A stretch of 9,899 bases of DNA, taken from an uncultured Thermomicrobiales bacterium. GTDB taxonomy: Bacteria > Chloroflexota > Chloroflexia > Thermomicrobiales > UBA6265. Under the pieces are notes generated by a model. It did not search any database. It worked only from the letters and a program-made list of their open reading frames with translations, and was not told the origin of the DNA. Positions within the stretch are counted from its first letter, which is position 1; each line of letters starts with the position of its first letter. The position numbers and the translations under genes are program-made. This document shows positions 6,242 through 9,899 of this stretch, in pieces. Location of the stretch: assembly GCA_902806375.1 (NCBI GenBank), contig CADCWK010000055.1, positions 1 to 9,899 of the forward strand. Reading direction: 5' to 3'.

Positions 6242-6427
6242 CGGCGTGCCGTGCGGCCGGAATGAGCCGGCCCGGGACGTTCCGGGGGCCAGTGGAGCAC
6301 CATTCGGGGAGACGATGTCCGCCCTCACTCCACGCCGCGCGGGTTGCCTGACCGGCACGGTTCCTGCTCCGGCAGGCGGCGCTGCCTCTCAGTCCAGCGC
6401 CCAGCGTTCGAGCCCGGAAAGACGACC

Positions 6428-7753
6428 ATGACCGACCAGTACGATCCCCGGCGCCCCGTTCCCCCCGGCCCTGCCTGGGGCGATCCTGGGCGGCCGGTCC
6501 CTGGCGCTTCCGTGAGGGCGGACGATGGCGCGTCGCCGTGGCAGCGGATCCCTGATGGCCGGTCGGCGCCGGGTGACCAGCCAACCTGGCTCCCGCCCGA
6601 TACCCCGGCGCCATCCGGCCGGGCGGCTGGTCGGGCTCCGGGCATCCCATGGCTCACCCTCCTGCTGAGCGGGCTCGTCCTGGTGCTCGGCATCTCGACC
6701 GCGGCCCTGTACCTGACCCGGACCGGCGATGAGTCGGGCGGTGGGACACGGGAGCTCGTCTCGGCGCTGCAGTTCTCGACGCCGGTCACCCTCGCGAACG
6801 TCGCCGGCGTCGAGAACACGGCGGATGTGGTCGCCCGGATCTCTCCCGCCGTCGTGACGGTGATCAACCGGCAGGAATCGCAGGCCCTCGAGGGGGCCGA
6901 GGCGGTCGAGGTCGGCGCCGGGACGGGGTTCTTCGTCAACGACGACGGGTATATCGTGACCAACCAGCACGTGGTCGCCGGTGGGTCGGACTTCCTCGTC
7001 GTCCTCTCCGACGGTTCGACCCGGGACGCGGAACTGATCGGTGCCGACGCGGTCAGCGACCTCGCCGTCCTCCGGGTCAGGGACGACGTGCCGGCCTTCG
7101 TGGCCTTCGGCGACAGCGATCGGCTCCGACCCGGCGAGGGGGTGCTGGCGATCGGCTCACCGCTCGGTGCCTTCAGCAACACCGTCACGGAGGGGATCGT
7201 CAGCGCGATCGGCCGGACCAACGCCGAGTTCGGCGGAGGCCTCTACTCCAATCTCGTCCAGCATGATGCCGCGATCAACCCGGGCAACTCCGGCGGTCCC
7301 CTGTTCACGCTCGACGGCAGTGTGGTCGGCGTCAATACGCTCGGGATCCCGTCGTCGGCGGACGGCACGCCGATCCAGGGGCTGTTCTTCGCGATCCCGT
7401 CGACCACGGTCGCCCAGGTCGTCGAGACCCTGATCGCGGATGGAGAAGTGGTCTACCCGTATCTGGGCATCCAGAGCGTCGCCGTCAGCCCGACGCTGGC
7501 GGCCCAGTACGGGCTCCCGGTCAGCTACGGCGAGATCGTGACGACGGACCCGGAGCCCGGGTCCCCCGCCAGCGAGGCTGGCATCCGGGAGGGCGACATC
7601 GTCCTCGCCCTCGACGACCAGCCGATCGACCAGCAGTCGCCCTTCCTGGAGCTGCTGTTCGGCTTCGAGCCTGGCGACACCGTCACGTTCCAGATCCTGC
7701 GGGGCGACGAGGAACTGGACCTGGAGATCGAGCTGGCCGCGCGCGAGGAGTAG
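6428..7753 (+). CDS. htrA: membrane-anchored HtrA/DegS-like serine protease with one PDZ domain
   Basis: S1C-family serine endopeptidase for extracytoplasmic protein quality control or regulated proteolysis, 441 aa. Residues 1-73 are a Pro/Gly/Arg-rich cytoplasmic segment without similarity I recognise. One transmembrane helix follows (about 74-96). The trypsin-like domain (about 128-335) has the full triad: His181 in TNQHVV, Asp211 in SDLAVL and Ser288 in NPGNSGGPL. It also has the family blocks GSPLG (243-247) and TVTEGIVSAIGR (252-263). A single PDZ domain covers about 345-436 and recognises C-terminal peptides. The architecture of cytoplasmic tail, anchor, protease and one PDZ resembles DegS and actinobacterial HtrA. 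The ATG at 6428 is preceded by GGAAAG six bases upstream; an in-frame ATG at 6344 would add 28 unconserved residues over the hairpin at 6346-6377. It is monocistronic: the leader is structured and a terminator follows at 7850. Between 6242 and 6427 I see only GC-rich hairpins and no clear promoter. Confidence 0.93.
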   Translation: MTDQYDPRRPVPPGPAWGDPGRPVPGASVRADDGASPWQRIPDGRSAPGDQPTWLPPDTPAPSGRAAGRAPGIPWLTLLLSGLVLVLGISTAALYLTRTGDESGGGTRELVSALQFSTPVTLANVAGVENTADVVARISPAVVTVINRQESQALEGAEAVEVGAGTGFFVNDDGYIVTNQHVVAGGSDFLVVLSDGSTRDAELIGADAVSDLAVLRVRDDVPAFVAFGDSDRLRPGEGVLAIGSPLGAFSNTVTEGIVSAIGRTNAEFGGGLYSNLVQHDAAINPGNSGGPLFTLDGSVVGVNTLGIPSSADGTPIQGLFFAIPSTTVAQVVETLIADGEVVYPYLGIQSVAVSPTLAAQYGLPVSYGEIVTTDPEPGSPASEAGIREGDIVLALDDQPIDQQSPFLELLFGFEPGDTVTFQILRGDEELDLEIELAAREE

Positions 7754-7795
7754 CCTCGGTCGGCTCGCCGGCCCGGGCCTCGCCGAACACCGAGG
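7754..7795 (+). other. stem-loop abutting the protease stop codon
   Basis: CCTCGGT (7754-7760), starting on the base after the stop codon, pairs with ACCGAGG (7789-7795). CGGC (7761-7764) and GCCG (7782-7785) extend the stem inward. There is no T-run, so it may protect the mRNA 3' end ahead of the true terminator at 7850-7911. Confidence 0.4.
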
Positions 7796-7849
7796 ACCGT
7801 CGATCGGGATCGCGAAACCATCTCGTGCCGGGCGCGTTACAGCAGGTGT

Positions 7850-7911
7850 GGAGACAGATGGCTGCCGTTCTGAGGGGGGCGCGCCGACCATCTGTCTCCC
7901 GCTTCCGTTTT
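7850..7911 (+). terminator. terminator of the protease gene, shared with a convergent small gene
   Basis: GGAGACAGATGG (7850-7861) and CCATCTGTCTCC (7888-7899) form a perfect 12-bp stem with a 26-base loop. CGCTTCC and TTTT (7908-7911) follow on the rightward strand. It lies 97 bases past the protease stop codon and 23 bases past the stop of the leftward small gene at 7934, so it can serve both convergent units. The loop is larger than usual for an intrinsic terminator. Confidence 0.65.
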
Positions 7912-7933
7912 CCGGTCCGATTCGTCTCGACCG

Positions 7934-8179
7934 TCAGTTCCTGGTCCCGAGCAGGCTAGCCTGGACCAGGCACGATCGCCGGGCCTCATCGGCGGTGGCC
8001 TCGCGCTCCCACCGCTCGAGGCGTTGTTCGGTCGGTCCGGCAGCGGGCGGGAGATCGGCCCGCGCCGTCATTGCGACCGGAATCGTCCCCGGACGCCGAG
8101 CCCATCGCCGGCTCCCGGCCCGCCGCCCGATCGAGAGGCGTAGTTCCCACGGACCCATGCCGATCTGCGCAGTTCCCAT
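7934..8179 (-). CDS. small hypothetical basic protein, 81 aa
   Basis: I do not recognise the product. The frame from ATG 8179 gives 81 residues: a basic N-terminal half (RLSIGRRAGSRRWARR, 14-29), a short neutral stretch, then a charged segment EQRLERWEREATADEARR (51-68) that could be an amphipathic helix. One cysteine is at 70. There is no signal peptide, membrane helix or known motif. Support comes from the strong Shine-Dalgarno AAGGAGAGG eight bases upstream, the convergent position with a shared terminator hairpin at 7850-7899, and a consensus -35 with palindromes about 250 bases upstream. Against it, third-position G+C is only about 78% by hand count, lower than the clear genes here, and the C-terminal 10 codons overlap an inverted repeat (7941-7947 with 7963-7969). 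The frame is open upstream to 8704, but those residues are compositionally unlike a protein. Confidence 0.45.
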   Translation of the reverse strand: MGTAQIGMGPWELRLSIGRRAGSRRWARRPGTIPVAMTARADLPPAAGPTEQRLERWEREATADEARRSCLVQASLLGTRN

Positions 8180-8187
8180 AGCGACGT

Positions 8188-8196
8188 CCTCTCCTT
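8188..8196 (-). promoter_or_regulatory. strong Shine-Dalgarno of the small gene
   Basis: AAGGAGAGG on the leftward strand, eight bases before ATG 8179, is the longest anti-16S match in the window and the main reason for calling the small gene. Just upstream lies an 11-bp palindrome GGAAC-A-GTTCC (8201-8211). Confidence 0.5.
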
Positions 8197-8228
8197 GCGA
8201 GGAACAGTTCCGAACCATTCCACCGGTC

Positions 8229-8258
8229 GGCACGGTCCGGGCCGAACCGGACGGTGCC
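8229..8258. other. 12-bp hairpin in the intergenic region
   Basis: GGCACGGTCCGG (8229-8240) pairs with CCGGACGGTGCC (8247-8258) with one internal mismatch and a six-base loop. It would lie in the leader of the small leftward gene, about 35 bases before its Shine-Dalgarno. There is no T-run on either side. Confidence 0.4.
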
Positions 8259-8429
8259 GCGTCAGGCATGCCGGATGGCACCGGTGGCACCTGCGGCGGG
8301 AACACGAATGGCAGCCCGTGTGGACCATGGGCAGCCAGGTCGATACACCCATCAATGCCGTGATACGCCGCGATGCTCGTGCGTAGGAGTCTACGGATCG
8401 CTCGGCGCCGCCGAATGCGTGGAATTACC

Positions 8430-8474
8430 CATTCAGTGATCACAGAAGGTGCTGTCAAGGGTCTCCTGGAGACC
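8430..8474 (-). promoter_or_regulatory. candidate leftward promoter between two palindromes
   Basis: On the leftward strand a perfect TTGACA (8453-8458) is followed after 17 bases by TGAATG (8430-8435), a poor -10. Directly upstream of the -35 lies a perfect 7-1-7 palindrome GGTCTCC-T-GGAGACC (8460-8474). The spacer and -10 overlap a 16-bp palindrome of pattern TTCnGTGATCACnGAA (8432-8447). The layout suits a regulated promoter for the small gene starting at 8179, with a leader of about 245 bases. The weak -10 keeps this tentative. Confidence 0.38.
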
Positions 8475-8676
8475 GCTCCGCCTCCGGCTGTCGGGTGCAG
8501 GGCCGATCCGGTGAACCTGTCACCACGATCTCCTGGCCATCCGGTCGGTCCACTACCCTCCAGTGCTGCAAGGTCAAAGGGGATAGGGACGGACGTGACT
8601 GCGCGTGGCGCACCCTGGCAGTGGCGGGCGGGAAACCACCCCGGTCGCGCCGTTGCCCATCGACGGGTAGTCGGTC

Positions 8677-8710
8677 GTGCACAGGACAACGGTGCACAGG
8701 ACAACGGTGC
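8677..8710. repeat. 15-bp tandem direct repeat, two full copies plus four bases
   Basis: GTGCACAGGACAACG is repeated exactly at 8677-8691 and 8692-8706, and GTGC begins a third copy (8707-8710). It lies 22 bases upstream of an extended -10 motif and about 140 bases before the lipoprotein start, where activator sites would be expected. The 15-bp period does not match helical phasing as well as 10-11 or 21 bp would. Recent slippage is the plain alternative. Confidence 0.75.
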
Positions 8711-8731
8711 CCCGTCCCGCCAGCTCCTGGC

Positions 8732-8754
8732 TGCTAGGCTTGCCGTCCGGACGG
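8732..8754 (+). promoter_or_regulatory. candidate extended -10 promoter with palindrome for the lipoprotein gene
   Basis: TGCTAGGCT (8732-8740) fits an extended -10 of the TGn-TAnnnT type without a recognisable -35. It is followed at once by a perfect 12-bp palindrome CCGTCCGGACGG (8743-8754), which would span the start site. The leader to ATG 8849 would be about 100 bases. The tandem repeat at 8677-8710 lies where an activator could replace the missing -35. Confidence 0.35.
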
Positions 8755-8848
8755 TGACCGCGACTCACCCGGGGGCATGACCGCTCTCGTCCGTGCCCGC
8801 CGAGGTCCTGATGCATCGCTTGCCGGTCATTGATGAGGAATCCCACAG

Positions 8849-9856
8849 ATGTACCTGCCCTGGCCCAGCGCTTCCCCTGGTCGTTACCCACGGCGCCCTC
8901 GCGCCCCTCGTCTGGCCGCGCTGGCGCTGGTAACCGTCCTTGTCCTCTCCGGCTGCTCCACCGGGGGTGATGACGACGCGGCGCCGACGGCGACCGTGCC
9001 CGCAGTGTCTGGGCCGATCACCGGCGTGACCGACGGGCAGGCAGCGCCGCGACTGGTCGGGGAACTGGCCGACCAGATCGACGCCGCCTGGCGGGCGGTC
9101 GGGAGCTACCGGGTCACGACGGTCCAGGGGACCGGCGACCTCTCGCTCATCCCGTTACCGGCGCCACCCGTTTCGGGGGCGCTGCCGGACCCGAGCGCGA
9201 CGTACCAGTCGGCGATCGACGAGGTCGTGTTGCCGGACCAGCGCCACTACCTGGAGATCAGCGGTGGCGGCGTCTCGGAGTTCACGGCGGCGGGTGGGCA
9301 GGTCTACGCCCGTGGTCGCTTCACCCAGCTCGCCATCCGTCCCGACCTGGACGCCGTGACCTGGGTCAGCCTCGACCCGTCGTTCATCGCTCCCGACAGC
9401 AGCATCGGCCAGTTCCTGTCCGGCTTCATCGGGCCGGAGGCGGCGGCCTTCCGGTCGCCGCTGGCGGACCTGCAGCCCGATACCCGCGAGCGCGAACTGA
9501 CGCCCCTCGACCCGGTCATGGTCGGCGACCGGCAGTGCGCCGCCTATCGCTGGACCGACACCGGCCAGACGGGCGACGCGATGACACGGATCGTCAGCAT
9601 CGACGCCGCCGGGCTGCCCTGCTCGCTGGAGTTCACCGCCGGGGACTACACCAGCCGGGTGGTGTGGGACGCCTACAACGGGATCGCCCCGATCATCGCG
9701 CCAGAGGGGGCGGTGAGCGTTGGCCAGACGCTGGACATGGGAACCGGTGCGGCGACACCTCCCGCCGGGGTCGATGGCCCGGCGGCGACGCCGGTCGCTC
9801 CCGCGGCACCGCCCGGTCCGGCGGCCACACCGGTCGCCGTCCCACCGGGCGGTTGA
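8849..9856 (+). CDS. secreted lipoprotein, LppX/LolA-like fold probable
   Basis: A 335-residue exported lipoprotein. The N-terminus has a basic n-region (RYPRRPRAPR, 12-21), a hydrophobic core (22-33) and lipobox LSGC, with the lipidated cysteine at 36. A Gly/Asp linker follows (37-50). The mature domain (about 64-285) begins with an amphipathic helix (LVGELADQIDAAWRAVGSYRVTT, 69-91). It then alternates short strands such as VLPDQRHYLEISGG and SEFTAAGGQVYARG, a pattern typical of LolA/LppX_LprAFG carriers that hold a lipid in a half-barrel; this is inferred from pattern, not a match I could run. Cys230 and Cys258 could form a disulfide. The C-terminus is a Pro/Ala/Val tail with PAATPVA twice (311-317, 324-330), probably disordered and cell-wall-spanning. 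ATG 8849 has GAGGAA upstream with a gap of about eight bases. The protein is probably anchored to the outer face of the membrane; its ligand is unknown. Confidence 0.82.
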   Translation: MYLPWPSASPGRYPRRPRAPRLAALALVTVLVLSGCSTGGDDDAAPTATVPAVSGPITGVTDGQAAPRLVGELADQIDAAWRAVGSYRVTTVQGTGDLSLIPLPAPPVSGALPDPSATYQSAIDEVVLPDQRHYLEISGGGVSEFTAAGGQVYARGRFTQLAIRPDLDAVTWVSLDPSFIAPDSSIGQFLSGFIGPEAAAFRSPLADLQPDTRERELTPLDPVMVGDRQCAAYRWTDTGQTGDAMTRIVSIDAAGLPCSLEFTAGDYTSRVVWDAYNGIAPIIAPEGAVSVGQTLDMGTGAATPPAGVDGPAATPVAPAAPPGPAATPVAVPPGG

Positions 9857-9894
9857 CCGGTGCCATGGGACATCGGAGGGGGACGGGGATCGAT

Positions 9895-9899
9895 ATGAC
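9895..9899 (+). CDS. possible start of a following gene (edge)
   Basis: An ATG at 9895, 38 bases past the lipoprotein stop codon, is preceded by purine-rich GGAGGGGGACGGGGAT that could hold a ribosome binding site. Only the first codon and two bases are in the window, so nothing can be said of the product. The short gap would suit cotranscription with the lipoprotein gene. Confidence 0.25.

Noticed and set aside
5837..6358. Leftward 173-codon frame and overlapping rightward frames in the gap before the protease gene
   Set aside because: They have no Shine-Dalgarno, no codon-position bias and no recognisable motif, and they run across the hairpins and the T5 tract.
6406..6414. tRNA T-loop-like GTTCGAGCC just before the protease gene
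   Set aside because: The flanking five-base arms do not pair and no anticodon or acceptor stem fits around it.
7848..8363. Rightward 171-codon frame starting inside the protease terminator
   Set aside because: Its start lies in the terminator hairpin, it has no ribosome binding site and its residue composition is random-looking.
8180..8704. Upstream extension of the small leftward gene to 256 codons
   Set aside because: The extra residues are low-information, run through the palindromes, promoter candidate and tandem repeat, and lack the strong Shine-Dalgarno seen at 8188-8196.
1..9899. Mobile elements, CRISPR, phage or defence genes
   Set aside because: No transposase, integrase, terminal inverted repeats with target duplication, spacer arrays or defence-type domains were seen; the genes are ordinary chromosomal ones.

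Overview
The window is GC-rich throughout (about two thirds or more G+C by eye), with strongly G/C-ending codons. It carries ordinary bacterial chromosomal genes: an S1C (HtrA-type) protease, an LppX/LolA-like lipoprotein, tandem MFS exporters, and a zinc-ligand-free bL33 gene next to a bS18 gene. This looks like a high-GC Gram-positive-type lineage. My best guess is Chloroflexota (Thermomicrobia-like), with Actinomycetota as the alternative; this is an impression from gene style, not a phylogenetic result. I see no integrase, transposase, CRISPR array, tRNA or rRNA.

Layout. The left part (1-5508) is transcribed entirely leftward. In transcription order it holds an orphan NarL-type response regulator (5508-4873), an acyltransferase-3 membrane protein (4838-3501), bL33 (3199-3032), bS18 with a long Gly/Arg/Asp-rich N-terminal extension (2978-2475), and two tandem paralogous MFS exporters (2278-974 and 813 to beyond the left edge). 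The response regulator and acyltransferase are 34 bp apart, and rpmG and rpsR are 52 bp apart, so each pair is probably cotranscribed. Long perfect or near-perfect hairpins close the acyltransferase unit (3434-3487) and the rpmG-rpsR unit (2392-2429). Neither is followed by a T-run.

The centre (5509-6427) is about 920 bp with no convincing protein gene. It separates the leftward response regulator from a rightward membrane-anchored HtrA-like protease (6428-7753). It is not featureless: an AT-richer patch (5824-5919) holds nested palindromes around a candidate rightward promoter. Further right, three consecutive hairpins (6118-6228) end in a T5 tract that looks like an intrinsic terminator. 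The two last hairpins have interchangeable arms. The stretch could be a small RNA or a terminator/antiterminator leader of the protease gene, and it is the most interesting non-coding feature here.

The right part (7754-9899) begins with the protease terminator (7850-7911). It lies between the protease gene and a convergent small leftward gene (8179-7934, 81 aa, strong Shine-Dalgarno). About 670 bp of regulatory-looking DNA follows: palindromes beside a consensus -35 hexamer (8430-8474), a 15-bp tandem repeat (8677-8710), and an extended -10 next to a 12-bp palindrome (8732-8754). A rightward lipoprotein gene (8849-9856) comes next, and another gene may start at the right edge.

Functional picture. 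Most products belong to the cell envelope: efflux, envelope acylation, envelope protein quality control and a surface lipoprotein. The two ribosomal protein genes sit among them. No discrete new multi-gene system is evident. The unusual material lies in the bS18 extension and the intergenic RNA/operator structures.
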